From Bin5 sp034428395 (GTDB lineage: Bacteria > Chloroflexota > Anaerolineae > Caldilineales > Caldilineaceae): a stretch of DNA of 64,000 nt. The stretch covers positions 1-64,000 of the forward strand of contig DAOUHX010000424.1 in NCBI GenBank assembly GCA_034428395.1, in the 5' to 3' direction. The translations under genes and the position numbers were made by a program. Positions 9,094 to 18,362 of this stretch are shown here, one piece after another; the stretch's first letter is position 1, and each line of letters begins with the position of its first letter. The notes under the pieces are model-generated. The model worked only from the letters and a program-made list of their open reading frames with translations, made no database searches and was not told the origin of the DNA.

Positions 9094-10314
9094 ATGGCGT
9101 CGATTGCACTTGACGATTTCCTGGATAGGCCGGATTTCTATTTCGACCCATATCCCGTCTATCACGAGTTGCGCGCATCCGACCCCGTCCACTGGAGCGA
9201 TATCATGGGCAGCTGGGTGCTGACCCGCTACGATGATGTCGTCGCCACGATGCGCGATCCCCGCCGCTTTTCCAGCGCCGGCCGCCACGCCCTTTCGCTC
9301 GACCGCCTGCCCGAGCACGTGCGCAAGAAGGCGAAGCCGATCTACGAACACTACGCCGTCGGCCTCATCCACACCGACCCGCCCGACCACACCCGCATGA
9401 GGGCCCTGATCAACAAGGTCTTCACCGTGCGCGCGATGGAAAGCCTGCGCCCGCGCGTGCAGAAGATCGTCGACGACCTGCTCGATGCCGCCGCGCCAAA
9501 CGGCCATATGGATGTAATGGCCGCGCTCGCCTATCCCCTCCCCGTCGCAATCATCAGCCAGATCCTCGGCATCCCGGCCGAGGACAACGACAACTTCGCC
9601 TACTGGAATGAAGGCGTAAACGAGCTGACCGCCTCAGGCCGCACGACCGAGGCCAACCTCGCGCGCGGTCTGCCCATATTCCAACACCTGCGCGCCTATC
9701 TTAGGGAGCTGATCGAGAAGCGGCGCCGCGATCCGCAGGATGACCTGCTCAGCGCGCTCGTCATGGTCGAGGAAGAGGGCGACCGGCTCAGCGAAGAAGA
9801 GCTGATCACCAACTATCAGACGCTGATCACCGCCGGATTCGAGACTACGATGAACCTGATCGGGACCGGCCTGCTGACTTTGCTGCGCCATCCCGACCAG
9901 CTCGCTAGGCTCCGGAGCGACCCATCCCTGACCGCGTCGGCGGTAGAGGAGCTGCTGCGCTACGAGACGCCCTTCCAACGCAACTGGCGCGTGGCCGCCC
10001 AGGACGTTGAATTGGGAGGCAAACGGATCAGGCGCGGGCAACTCGTGGCCCAGATGCTGGGCGCCGCCAACCGCGATCCAGAAGTATTCCCCGACCCGGA
10101 CCGGTTCGATATTTCTCGCAATTCGGGCAGCCACATCGCTTTCGGCTACGGCATCCACTTCTGCATCGGCGCGCCGCTCGCCCGCATCGAGGCCGACATA
10201 GCCTTCAGAACCCTGTTGCGGCGCTTTCCCAAGCTGAGGCTCATGCAGGAGATTGCCGACTGGCGCGGCGAGATCGTATTTCGCGGCCTGAACTCGCTGA
10301 TGGTAGAGTTCTGA
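9094..10314 (+). CDS. Cytochrome P450
   Basis: A 406-residue soluble bacterial P450, the usual class I length. Diagnostic motifs are the I-helix oxygen-activation segment AGFETT, the K-helix ExxR in EELLRYETPFQR, and the heme-ligand loop FGYGIHFCIGAPLAR, with the thiolate cysteine at residue 357. It starts 12 bases after the permease stop (AAAGG before the ATG), so it belongs to the same transcription unit as the sugar transporter. No ferredoxin or ferredoxin reductase gene is adjacent, so its redox partner must be elsewhere. P450s that O-demethylate methylated sugars are known from marine bacteria (6-O-methyl-galactose), and a similar role here is an inference from context only. Confidence 0.93.
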   Translation: MASIALDDFLDRPDFYFDPYPVYHELRASDPVHWSDIMGSWVLTRYDDVVATMRDPRRFSSAGRHALSLDRLPEHVRKKAKPIYEHYAVGLIHTDPPDHTRMRALINKVFTVRAMESLRPRVQKIVDDLLDAAAPNGHMDVMAALAYPLPVAIISQILGIPAEDNDNFAYWNEGVNELTASGRTTEANLARGLPIFQHLRAYLRELIEKRRRDPQDDLLSALVMVEEEGDRLSEEELITNYQTLITAGFETTMNLIGTGLLTLLRHPDQLARLRSDPSLTASAVEELLRYETPFQRNWRVAAQDVELGGKRIRRGQLVAQMLGAANRDPEVFPDPDRFDISRNSGSHIAFGYGIHFCIGAPLARIEADIAFRTLLRRFPKLRLMQEIADWRGEIVFRGLNSLMVEF

Positions 10315-10368
10315 GGCAGCGCATGGATGTCCTCAACAATACCAGGCACACGGACGTAAGGAGAGTAC

Positions 10369-11415
10369 ATGCCAGCCAGATTCAGAGTCGGCATCATTGG
10401 CGCGGGCGAAAACGCGCGCGATCACGGGCGCGCCTGCGGCAATGTTGAGGAGGCCGAGCTGGTCGCCATCTGCGACATATCCACCGAGGCCCTGGAACGT
10501 TTTGGCGCCGAATTCAACGTGTCGAAACGCTACACCGACCTGGCGCAGATGCTGGACCAGGAGGATTTGGACATTGTCGTCATTTCGGTCTGGGGCGTCT
10601 ACCATGCCGAGCTTGCCATCGCCGCCGCCCGCTCAGGCAAGGTGCGGGCCGTCCTCGTAGAAAAGCCGATCAGCATCACCGCCGCCGAGTGTGAGGAGAT
10701 GATAGCAGTCGCCAATCGAAACGGCGTCCTTCTGGCCGAGGCGTTCAAATGGCGGCACGACCCCCAGCATCTGCGCGTCAAAGAGCTTCTGGACGCCGGT
10801 CGCATCGGCCGCCCCGTCTCTGTTCACGGCAGCTTTACCTCGCCGCTGATTCGCTTTGCCGCGCCCGACAACTGGCGCTATGAACGCGCGCGCGGCGGCG
10901 GCTCTGTGTTCGATACCGCCGGCTACCTGATCCACTTTGCGCGCTTTGTCTTCGATGCCGAGCCGCATCGCGTGTACGCCGCCGGCACCCCGCCGATCGA
11001 GGGAGCCGACGTCGAAATGTCGGCTTCGATCATGCTGCAGTTCCCCGAACACCGGACCGCGCAGCTGACCTCCAGCTACGAGTGGGGCTACTGCCAGGCC
11101 ACACACGTCCTGGGTACGCGCGGCTGGATCCGCATGGAGCTGCCGTTCGACCAGCGCAGCGTGCGCGAACAGGAGTTTGTCGACAAGGAGGACCTCCCGG
11201 CCACCGTACAGGTCTTCCACGACAACTTCAATACCGAGCTCTACAGTTTCACGTCGGTCAACCAGTTCGACCTCCAGCTTAGCCACCTGTGCAGCTGCCT
11301 TGCGTCGGACCGGCCCCACCGCATTTCGCCCGAGTTCAGCCTCGGCAATATGCGCACGATAGACGCTGTCTACGAGTCGATCGCCAGCGGCAGGCCGGTT
11401 GACCTGCCGGCATAA
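10369..11415 (+). CDS. Gfo/Idh/MocA family NAD(P)-dependent oxidoreductase
   Basis: A 348-residue enzyme with an N-terminal Rossmann fold (GIIGAGENARDHGRA), the family signature EKPISIT at about residues 99-105, and the beta-sheet C-terminal domain from about residue 130. Members oxidise or reduce sugars, inositols and related polyols with NAD(P); the substrate here is unknown. AAGGAG lies six bases before the ATG. The gene follows the P450 by 54 bases in the same direction, and its presence after a sugar importer fits conversion of an imported sugar. Confidence 0.9.
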   Translation: MPARFRVGIIGAGENARDHGRACGNVEEAELVAICDISTEALERFGAEFNVSKRYTDLAQMLDQEDLDIVVISVWGVYHAELAIAAARSGKVRAVLVEKPISITAAECEEMIAVANRNGVLLAEAFKWRHDPQHLRVKELLDAGRIGRPVSVHGSFTSPLIRFAAPDNWRYERARGGGSVFDTAGYLIHFARFVFDAEPHRVYAAGTPPIEGADVEMSASIMLQFPEHRTAQLTSSYEWGYCQATHVLGTRGWIRMELPFDQRSVREQEFVDKEDLPATVQVFHDNFNTELYSFTSVNQFDLQLSHLCSCLASDRPHRISPEFSLGNMRTIDAVYESIASGRPVDLPA

Positions 11416-11456
11416 CGGGACTAGGCCACAATCAATTCACGCAAGGAGATAGCGGG

Positions 11457-12224
11457 ATGCAGGTGAACAAAGTCCGCCAGAAGATTCGAAGCGGCCAGAA
11501 CGCCTTCGGCTGCTTCATGGGCATGGGCAGTACCATGGTTGCCGAACTGATGGGGCACGCCGGCTGCGAATGGCTGGTCGTCGAAATGGAGCACAACGGC
11601 ATCGATATGGCCGAAGTCGAGCAGATACTGATGGCCATGAACGGGTCCGATACGGTCCCCATGGTGCGAATCCCCTCCGCCGATCCGGTCTTCATTCAGA
11701 GGTCTCTGGACATTGGCGGGCTGGGGATCGCGGTGCCGATGGTCAAGACGGCAGCGGAGGCGGAGGCGATCGTGCGCGCCTCCCGTTACCCGCCCCACGG
11801 CACGCGCAGTTTCGGGCCGCTGCGGGCATCCAACTATACAATCGACTACGAGGGCTACTTCGACCAGGCCAACGACAACATCCTGATCCTGCTGATCCTG
11901 GAGACGGCCGAGGCCGTTGAGAATCTTGAAGAGATCGCCAACGTGCCGGGCATCGACGTCCTCTACATCGGCGCATTCGATCTCTGCCTGTCGCTGGGCC
12001 TCAACCCGTTCGACATGCCTTTGCCCGAAATCGACAAGGTCATCGAGCACGCGCAGGCCGTCGCCGCTCGCTGCGATGTCGCGCTCGGTATCGGCTCCGG
12101 CAGCCCCGAAGAGCTGCGCCTGCGCGCCGAACAGGGCTTCACCTTTCTCGGCTACGGCCCCGACTACCAACTGCTGCTGGGCACGCTCCGCCCCGGTGTG
12201 GAGGCGTTCAAAGCGTTGGGATGA
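11457..12224 (+). CDS. HpcH/HpaI family class II aldolase
   Basis: A 255-residue metal-dependent aldolase resembling 2,4-dihydroxyhept-2-enedioate or 2-keto-3-deoxy-sugar-acid aldolases. The expected active-site residues are present: the histidine in VEMEHNGID, the arginine in VRIPSAD, the glutamate in LETAEAVENL and the aspartate in GAFDLCLSLG. AAGGAG precedes the ATG. Such enzymes cleave 2-keto-3-deoxy sugar acids to pyruvate and an aldehyde, a sensible last step for the upstream oxidoreductase. It closes the + strand cluster that begins at 217; the next gene is convergent. Confidence 0.9.
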   Translation: MQVNKVRQKIRSGQNAFGCFMGMGSTMVAELMGHAGCEWLVVEMEHNGIDMAEVEQILMAMNGSDTVPMVRIPSADPVFIQRSLDIGGLGIAVPMVKTAAEAEAIVRASRYPPHGTRSFGPLRASNYTIDYEGYFDQANDNILILLILETAEAVENLEEIANVPGIDVLYIGAFDLCLSLGLNPFDMPLPEIDKVIEHAQAVAARCDVALGIGSGSPEELRLRAEQGFTFLGYGPDYQLLLGTLRPGVEAFKALG

Positions 12225-12260
12225 GGGCCAAAAGCACACGCTGAGAAACGAGAATTCCAT

Positions 12261-12290
12261 AAAAAACGCCCCGGCGCCGGCCGGGGCGTT
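12261..12290 (-). terminator. Rho-independent terminator between convergent genes
   Basis: A perfect 11-bp stem (AACGCCCCGGC at 12265-12275 with its complement at 12280-12290) has a four-base loop. On the - strand it is followed by six T residues (12266-12261), serving the BNR-repeat gene whose stop is at 12372. In the + direction it lies 40 bases after the aldolase stop but has no long U tract, so it may act weakly there too. Confidence 0.82.
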
Positions 12291-12371
12291 GCATTCTTTC
12301 AGCACCTGCTGCAACCGCAATTGGTGCGTTGTCTTTTTCGTTGCGGCGAGAGCCCGCCAACCGGTCCTCTC

Positions 12372-13340
12372 CTACACCGCCAGCGCCACCGCGCGGACCT
12401 CGCCGAACTCCCGCTCCAGCTTGGTCCACGAGTGCCCGCGGTCGGTGCTGCGATAGAGTTGCCCGGCCACGCTGTAGGCGACGATCCAGTCGGGAAGCGC
12501 GGGGTTGCTGACAACGGCCCAGATCGTGCTGTTGGCGACGCCGCCCAGATCGGCCCTCTCCCAGGTATCTCCCAGGTCGCTGCTGTGAAACAGACCGCCT
12601 TCGTCCCCGGGCGGCCCGTTTCCCGCCCCGACCCAGATGCTGCTTTCGCCGTTGGCCTGGTGCAGCACGCCCCGGCAATAGGGCCAGGGATAGTGGGACC
12701 TTACGTTCAGCGGCGTCCAGTTCTGCATGTCGGTCGTCAGACAGACGTCGTTGTTGGTGCTCGCGACCAGCGTTTTGGTCGGACCGGGCACAACCGCAAG
12801 CCCATGAATGTCCAGGCTGGAAAGCCCGTCGCTGCCCTCGCGCCACGTATCGCCGCCGTCGCGGCTGATGCGCATACCGTCGACCTCGATTCCGGCGTAA
12901 ACCGTCTGCGAGTCATCGGGGTCAATCACGATGCTGGTCACACGCGGAACGATCGGCACGCCCACACACTCGTCCGCCAGCTCTACGTCCAGTTCCTGCC
13001 AGCTCTTTCCGCCGTCGCGTGTGCGGAAGAGCGCGGAGGGGCAGGTGCCGGCATAGACCGTATCAGGGTTCGTCGGGTCGATGGCGAGCGCCCAGATCTG
13101 CAGCTCATTCATGGGCGAGCTGACCGCTGCCCACGTATCGCCGCCGTCCTCAGTCCGGTAGAGACCGGCCTCTGTACCCGCCAGCAGGACGGCCGCATTG
13201 TCCGGGCTGACCTCAAGCGCCCGTATGTCCGCCTCCGAAAACATGCCCTGGGTGGCCCTTTCCCAGGATTCGCCGCCATCGCGGCTGCGCCAAACGCTTT
13301 GCCCGACCGTGCCCGTGTAGATTGTCGGCTTTGTAGTCAC
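12372..13340 (-). CDS. BNR/Asp-box repeat beta-propeller protein (sialidase-like fold)
   Basis: A 322-residue protein built of repeats with Asp-box motifs: SRDGGESW, TEDGGDTW, TRDGGKSW, SRDGGDTW, SSDLGDTW and STDRGHSW, i.e. about six or seven propeller blades. The family (WD40/YVTN/BNR-like, including photosystem II assembly factor homologues) is defined by fold rather than function. No catalytic sialidase residues can be singled out and there is no signal peptide, so a cytoplasmic location is implied. The GTG start at 13340 is supported by AGGAGG seven bases upstream. It is downstream of the methyltransferase and M20 peptidase genes on the same strand and ends at a strong terminator. Confidence 0.78.
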   Translation of the reverse strand: MTTKPTIYTGTVGQSVWRSRDGGESWERATQGMFSEADIRALEVSPDNAAVLLAGTEAGLYRTEDGGDTWAAVSSPMNELQIWALAIDPTNPDTVYAGTCPSALFRTRDGGKSWQELDVELADECVGVPIVPRVTSIVIDPDDSQTVYAGIEVDGMRISRDGGDTWREGSDGLSSLDIHGLAVVPGPTKTLVASTNNDVCLTTDMQNWTPLNVRSHYPWPYCRGVLHQANGESSIWVGAGNGPPGDEGGLFHSSDLGDTWERADLGGVANSTIWAVVSNPALPDWIVAYSVAGQLYRSTDRGHSWTKLEREFGEVRAVALAV

Positions 13341-13500
13341 GTCTGTCCTCCTCTCATTTTCTCAACTGAATGTTCGCTGATTGTCTTGCGCCAACGGCAG
13401 AAGAGCCGCTGTCGCGCTAACATCCTACAGCAGCCGGCCGTGAGTCAGGCGGCGCCAAGTCAAAGCGAGGGAAACTGAGACAACGACCGCGGTCCGCCTC

Positions 13501-14280
13501 TCACGGTTCGACCGTTGTCCCTCGAAGTACGACGGCAAGAAAAGAATGCCCTGTGCCGTCGATTTGCAACGCCTCTCTCACTTCCGACGGCGCGACCTCG
13601 TAAAGCGACCGGATCGCGGCTCGGTTCACCTCCGACGTTTCCATGCGCCGTGTCCACTCTTCGAACTCCAGGTAGATCCGATAGGTGAACACGACCTCCA
13701 GGCCGAACCGGGCCTGCGAAAAGAAACTTCGCCACTCCCCCAGCGTAAAATCGCGCACGTGGGACGAATCGCGCAGAATCTCAATCGCATTCAGATAGGT
13801 GTCGCAGACCGGATCATCGAAACCAACTACGTCACTGAGGATAAACTGCCCGCCGTGACGCAGGACGCGCCGGAATTCCCGCAACGCCTGCGCCGGGCTG
13901 GGCCAGTGATGCGCACTGTATCGGGATATGACAAGGTCAAATGTACTGCCCTCAAAGGGAAGCGACTCGACGTCGCCGAGCCGCGTAACGATGTTTGGCA
14001 GTCCGCGCGTCTTCGCCAGCAGCTCCACTTGCCGCAGCATCGACTCGGTGAAGTCGAGTGCGACCACCTCGGCCGCGTGCGGCGCAAAGTCCGAAGCCGC
14101 GTGGCCCGCGCCGCAACCTGCATCGAGCACACGCTCGTCGCCGCGCAGGTTGGCAGCCTCGACCATCTCGGGCAGGTCCTCGCCCTGCGCGTGTACCGCG
14201 CTGGTGAGATAGTTGGCCGCCACGCGTCCGAATTGCTGTTGCACGGCAGCTTTCAGATCGCTCTCGCCTTCCGAATTCAC
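13501..14280 (-). CDS. Class I SAM-dependent methyltransferase (UbiE/Methyltransf_11 type)
   Basis: A 259-residue protein with motif I VLDAGCGAGHAASDFA, the acidic end of strand 2 in VVALDFTESML, motif II/III around GDVESLPFEGSTFDLVISRY, and FRRVLRHGGQFILSDVVGFD. This pattern fits small-molecule C-, O- or N-methyltransferases of the UbiE-like group; the substrate is unknown. The start is GTG at 14280, with AAGGAAGAG about ten bases upstream. It lies 39 bases downstream of the M20 peptidase gene on the same strand, and the two could be co-transcribed. Confidence 0.87.
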   Translation of the reverse strand: MNSEGESDLKAAVQQQFGRVAANYLTSAVHAQGEDLPEMVEAANLRGDERVLDAGCGAGHAASDFAPHAAEVVALDFTESMLRQVELLAKTRGLPNIVTRLGDVESLPFEGSTFDLVISRYSAHHWPSPAQALREFRRVLRHGGQFILSDVVGFDDPVCDTYLNAIEILRDSSHVRDFTLGEWRSFFSQARFGLEVVFTYRIYLEFEEWTRRMETSEVNRAAIRSLYEVAPSEVREALQIDGTGHSFLAVVLRGTTVEP

Positions 14281-14319
14281 CCTGTTGTCTCTTCCTTCTT
14301 GTGCCGGCTGCCGCCCGAT

Positions 14320-15660
14320 TCAGGACGCAAGCCCCGTAGAGTACCGGTCCAGCAGCGTCGAAAGCGCCTGCAGTCCGAATTCGACCGCCTCAACCGGCAC
14401 ACGCTCGTCCGCGGCATGGACCGTCGCGCCAAAATCCGTACCGGGCGGCAGTTTCATCGGCAGAAATCCGTAGTTTTGAATGCCGAGCCGCGCGAACATG
14501 CGCCCGTCGGTGAAACCGCCCACCATCGACGGGATGACGGTCCCGTCCGGGTCGAGCTCCTCCACAATCTCTTTCAACAGCGCAAACATGCCCATGTCCA
14601 CGTTCGGCCGCCCCGGGTCATGGCGGATTATCTCGAACTGCAGGTCATCGCCCAGCAGAGCATGCAACTCGGCGATCAGGTCGTCGGAGGTAAAGCCCGG
14701 CAGCACCCTTCCATCCAGCTCCAGCTGAATTTCACTGGGAATGACGTTTGTCTTGATGCCGCCCTCGACAACGGTTGCGTTGACCGTGTTGTGCAACAGG
14801 GCGTCGAACGTGCGGGCCTGGTGCAGACCGTCGGCCGCCATCTGATCGAGAACTGTGTCTGTGCGGGCCGGGTCCAGCAGCGCCAGGGCAGAGGCGGCCA
14901 GTTCGTCCGACGCGCACTCGGCAATCGAGGGCAGCATCTGCTCCATCACCGGCGTGATGTGCACAGGCAGTCGGTTGCTGTTGAGCGTCGTCAGCAGGCT
15001 GCCGAGTCGGGCCATCGCCCCGTCGCGCAGCGGCGACGAACCGTGGCCTCCGGGCCCCGAAATGCGCGTGCGAAGCCAGCAGACCTGCTTTTCAGCAACC
15101 ATCAGCGGGTAGTAGCGCCTGTCTCCGATGTACTGCGCGCTGCCGCCTCCCTCGCCGATGGCATACGCGGCCCCCGCGAACTGCTCGGGATGCTCCTCGG
15201 TCAGAAAGCGGGCGCCGAAATCGCTTCCGGCCTCCTCATCGCTCATAATCGTGAGCACGATGTCGCCGGCGGCCCTGCGGCCTTCGGCCGCCGCGCGCAA
15301 CACCGCGCAGGTCATCATCGTCACGCCGCTCTTCATATCGAGGCTGCCGCGCCCCCAGACGACGTCGTCGACCAGTTCGGCCCCGAAGGGGTCCCGCCGC
15401 CAGCTCTGATTGGCGGTCGTCACCACGTCCACGTGCCCTTGCAGCACCAGACCGGGCGCCTCCCCCCTTCCCGGCAACCGGGCGACCAGGTTGGGCCGGC
15501 CCGCGTCCTTTGCCAGAATTACAGGCGAGAGCCCAGCCTCCTGCAGAAGACCGGCAATGAAGCCGATACACTCGGCCTCGTTTCCGGGCGGATTCGTCGT
15601 GTCAAAGCGGACCAGTGTACGCAAAAGGTCGATCGGTCGTTCATAGATTGGCGTGGACAT
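14320..15660 (-). CDS. M20 family metallopeptidase (ArgE/DapE/CPG2-like)
   Basis: A 446-residue zinc-dependent hydrolase. Metal ligands are visible in LQGHVDVV (His and Asp), GRGSLDMKSG (Asp) and MSDEEAGSD (Glu pair); the lid dimerisation domain follows, then the C-terminal catalytic segment ending with the His in ATVHAADERV. The start at 15660 (MSTPIYERP) is preferred over an upstream ATG at 15702 because GGAG lies four bases before it and homology begins there. Substrate is probably an N-acyl amino acid or dipeptide; exact specificity is not readable. Confidence 0.88.
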   Translation of the reverse strand: MSTPIYERPIDLLRTLVRFDTTNPPGNEAECIGFIAGLLQEAGLSPVILAKDAGRPNLVARLPGRGEAPGLVLQGHVDVVTTANQSWRRDPFGAELVDDVVWGRGSLDMKSGVTMMTCAVLRAAAEGRRAAGDIVLTIMSDEEAGSDFGARFLTEEHPEQFAGAAYAIGEGGGSAQYIGDRRYYPLMVAEKQVCWLRTRISGPGGHGSSPLRDGAMARLGSLLTTLNSNRLPVHITPVMEQMLPSIAECASDELAASALALLDPARTDTVLDQMAADGLHQARTFDALLHNTVNATVVEGGIKTNVIPSEIQLELDGRVLPGFTSDDLIAELHALLGDDLQFEIIRHDPGRPNVDMGMFALLKEIVEELDPDGTVIPSMVGGFTDGRMFARLGIQNYGFLPMKLPPGTDFGATVHAADERVPVEAVEFGLQALSTLLDRYSTGLAS

Positions 15661-15914
15661 TGCGCTCCAGTGCTCCTCGGTCGTCCCAGGCCTCGTTTCC
15701 AATACACGGCCGCGGGTATGGCCAAAAGCCTATCCTATCCGCGGCGGAAGGGCAAAGTCGACTACACGCAACTAGCCCCCCATGGAGCGGATCTGGGCGG
15801 CGCATCGAAACGGGCATGCGACCCTTGTTCGCGATTCCGTCCGCTATTGATACAATTGCGCTAGAGAACTCGCCGCCATGCTTCAGCGACCGTCTGGATA
15901 GAGGAGTGACCGCC

Positions 15915-16874
15915 ATGGTGAGACCGCTGAGCGAGAGACTCGCAGACAGCCGACCCATTTTGCTCGATGGCGCAACCGGCACGGAGCTGCAGCGCCGCGG
16001 CGTACCCATGGATGGGGTCGCGTGGTGCGGGCTGGCCGTCGCGTCCCATCCCGACACATTGCGCCAGGTGCATCTCGACTACATCCAGGCCGGCGCCGAA
16101 GTCATAATCACCAATTCGTTCGCGAGCGGCCGACATCTACTGCGGGCTGCCGGTGCCGAGGAGTTGACTGAATCGGTCAATCGCGAGGCGGTCATGGTGG
16201 CCCGACAGGCCAGGGAATGGGCGGCAGAAGCGCAAGCCGGTGCTACCGAGAGTGACTGGACACTGGCTCCCGACGACGTCTGGATCGCCGGTTCAATCTC
16301 GCCCATGGCGGCCGGCGCCGGCGCCGCATCGAGGCCCCCTTTGCGCGAGATGCGCGCAATCTTCGCAGAGCAGGCCGAGCTGCTTGCCGATGCCGGTGTT
16401 GATCTGCTGATGCTGGAGATGATGCGCGACATAGAGTATAGCTGCGCGGCGCTTGCGGCCGCTTCGGCAACCGGTTTGCCCGTGTGGGTGGGATTCAGCT
16501 GCCAGCGGACACCGCAAGGGCGACTGGTAGGCGCTCCTGCATTGGCGGATGAAATCGATTTCGCGGCCTGCGTCACCGCAGTGATGGCCGAAGGTGGCTC
16601 GCTGGCAGCCGTCATGCACAGCGACGTCAACGTCATCGGCGATGCCCTTTCCGTCATTCAGTCTGTCTGGGACGGGCCGGCCGGCGCATATCCCGAAAGC
16701 GGCTACTTCGAGATGCCGAACTGGCAATTTGTCGATATCATTCAGCCCGGCGCGTTCGCCCAAGAGGCCCTGAAGTGGGTCGACCAGGGCGCGAAACTGA
16801 TCGGCGGCTGCTGCGGCGTCGGACTCGCACACATTCAAGCGCTGTCAGATCGGCTGCGCAGTTCCGACAACTGA
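15915..16874 (+). CDS. Homocysteine S-methyltransferase family protein
   Basis: A 319-residue TIM-barrel protein. The start motif ILLDGATGTELQRRGV and the zinc-binding cysteines in VWVGFSCQ and IGGCCGVG mark the family (Pfam Homocysteine S-methyltransferase, as in MetH N-terminal, MmuM and BHMT). The methyl donor could be S-methylmethionine or a betaine; neither is shown. The ATG at 15915 has GAGGAG nine bases upstream, whereas the longer open frame from 15615 overlaps the divergent M20 gene. A TACAAT -10-like hexamer at 15851-15856 lies in the intergenic space but lacks a good -35. Confidence 0.88.
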   Translation: MVRPLSERLADSRPILLDGATGTELQRRGVPMDGVAWCGLAVASHPDTLRQVHLDYIQAGAEVIITNSFASGRHLLRAAGAEELTESVNREAVMVARQAREWAAEAQAGATESDWTLAPDDVWIAGSISPMAAGAGAASRPPLREMRAIFAEQAELLADAGVDLLMLEMMRDIEYSCAALAAASATGLPVWVGFSCQRTPQGRLVGAPALADEIDFAACVTAVMAEGGSLAAVMHSDVNVIGDALSVIQSVWDGPAGAYPESGYFEMPNWQFVDIIQPGAFAQEALKWVDQGAKLIGGCCGVGLAHIQALSDRLRSSDN

Positions 16875-16941
16875 GCCTCGGCCAATGTCGGTGCACGCGC
16901 CGCATCATTTTCTGCTCGTAAACACGCTAGAGCGATCGCTA

Positions 16942-18300
16942 ATGACAAATCACCGTCAGTTAGCACGCGTTCGCGCGATTGCAATGTTCGTTTTCCTGGT
17001 TACGGTTTCTACGGCGACGGCAAGCTGCGGCCGAGACCAAGAGAGTGAGATCCTCTTCCCGGCAGACGGCCCACCGATCGCGATCACCTACGTGTCACCG
17101 GATTTCTCAAGCGTGGCCGCGACCGAACAGGTTGCCATCGAGCGCTTCCTCGAGCGTGCACCTGGCATCGAAATCGACCGTCAGCCCTTGCGCGGCGACG
17201 CCGCTGACTATCTGCTCGACACGCCGCCGCCCGATGTGATGTTGCTGTGGGATGGGGTTCTCCTGCGCGGCGCTGCCGAGCAGGGACTGCTTTCAGATCT
17301 GGCAGATGTATGGACCGAGGGCAACTTTGCCGAGTCGTATGGAGACCAGTTCCACGATCTGAGCCGGATCGAGGGAACGCCCCGCCTGGTGCCGGCCGGC
17401 TTCAGCTGGACCGGAATCTACTACAATGTTGAACTCTTCGACCGCTACGGCCTCGCCCCGCCCGCCGACTGGGAGGCGTTCATCCACATCTGCGATACGC
17501 TGCTGGCAATAGGCGAGACGCCTCTCTCGCTGGCCGGGCAGAACCCGTTCATCAGCAGTCTCTGGTTCGACTACCTCAATATGCGCCTTAATGGGCCGCA
17601 GTTCCACGCCGAACTCATGGCCGGACGTGTAAGCTACTACGACGAGCGCGTTGCCCGCGTCTGGGAGCTGTGGCTGTCGATGCTGGAGCGGGGATACTTT
17701 GTCGAGACGCCGAGCAGCACAACCGACCTCGACAGCATGACTGCTCTCGTGCGCGCGGATGCCGAGAATCCATTGAACAGGGAGAAGGCCGTCATGACGC
17801 TCGCCCCCCATTTCAGCGCGGGCGAGCTGCCGCCCGCCTTTGCAAGCGAGCTGGACTTCTTTCAGTTCCCCCGGATCGACCCGGGCCTTGCGATGGGCGA
17901 GGTTTCCGTCGTATTTGGCTATGTCATCCCTGCCGCCGCGTTGAACCGCGTCGCGGCCGGTGTGTTCGTGGGCTATATGGGGTCGGCGCAGGCTCAGGAG
18001 CTGCAATTGAGGCAGATGGGAGAGGACGATAGCAACGCCGGCTACGTGCCCGTACACCCGGACATTGACCACGAACTGCTTTCTCCGGCCGCGGCAAAAG
18101 GTGGGCAGATTGTGCGCGGCGCCGAATCAATCCGACCGCCCCTGACCCTCCTCCTTCCGGACGAAATGCAGCGGGGATACACGACGGTGTTGCGGCGGCT
18201 CTTCCTCAAGACCGGCACGCGCTTGCCGGTCTCGGAAATACAGTCAATCCTGGAAGATGCGCGGCAGAAGGCGATCCAGAGTGGAACCTACAGGCCCTGA
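16942..18300 (+). CDS. Extracellular solute-binding protein, family 1
   Basis: A 452-residue periplasmic or lipid-anchored binding protein. The N-terminus has a hydrophobic segment (AIAMFVFLVTVSTATASCG) with a cysteine at the expected lipoprotein site, although TASC is a poor lipobox. The body has family features: VPAGFSWTGIYYNVELFDRYGL, PADWEAFIHICDTL, FDYLNMRL and YVPVHPDI. In-frame alternatives for the start are 16885 and 16984; none has a strong ribosome binding site, so 16942 is provisional. No permease or ATPase genes flank it, unlike the large binding protein at 4332, so it is an orphan here. Confidence 0.85.
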   Translation: MTNHRQLARVRAIAMFVFLVTVSTATASCGRDQESEILFPADGPPIAITYVSPDFSSVAATEQVAIERFLERAPGIEIDRQPLRGDAADYLLDTPPPDVMLLWDGVLLRGAAEQGLLSDLADVWTEGNFAESYGDQFHDLSRIEGTPRLVPAGFSWTGIYYNVELFDRYGLAPPADWEAFIHICDTLLAIGETPLSLAGQNPFISSLWFDYLNMRLNGPQFHAELMAGRVSYYDERVARVWELWLSMLERGYFVETPSSTTDLDSMTALVRADAENPLNREKAVMTLAPHFSAGELPPAFASELDFFQFPRIDPGLAMGEVSVVFGYVIPAAALNRVAAGVFVGYMGSAQAQELQLRQMGEDDSNAGYVPVHPDIDHELLSPAAAKGGQIVRGAESIRPPLTLLLPDEMQRGYTTVLRRLFLKTGTRLPVSEIQSILEDARQKAIQSGTYRP

Positions 18301-18362
18301 ATAGGGCGCCCGCTGAGGCCGGAGGCCATTGGCGGTCTCCTACTGCGAGAGAACTGCTGTGC

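Noticed and set aside
12321..13478. 385-codon frame on the + strand
   Set aside because: Antisense to the BNR-repeat gene, which has clear Asp boxes, an AGGAGG site and a terminator.
13546..15864. 772-codon open frame on the + strand
   Set aside because: It runs antisense through both the methyltransferase and the M20 peptidase genes, whose motifs are unambiguous.
18319..18340. Inverted repeat GGAGGCC/GGTCTCC between convergent genes
   Set aside because: The stem is short with a G-T pair and there is no U tract, so it is not called a terminator.
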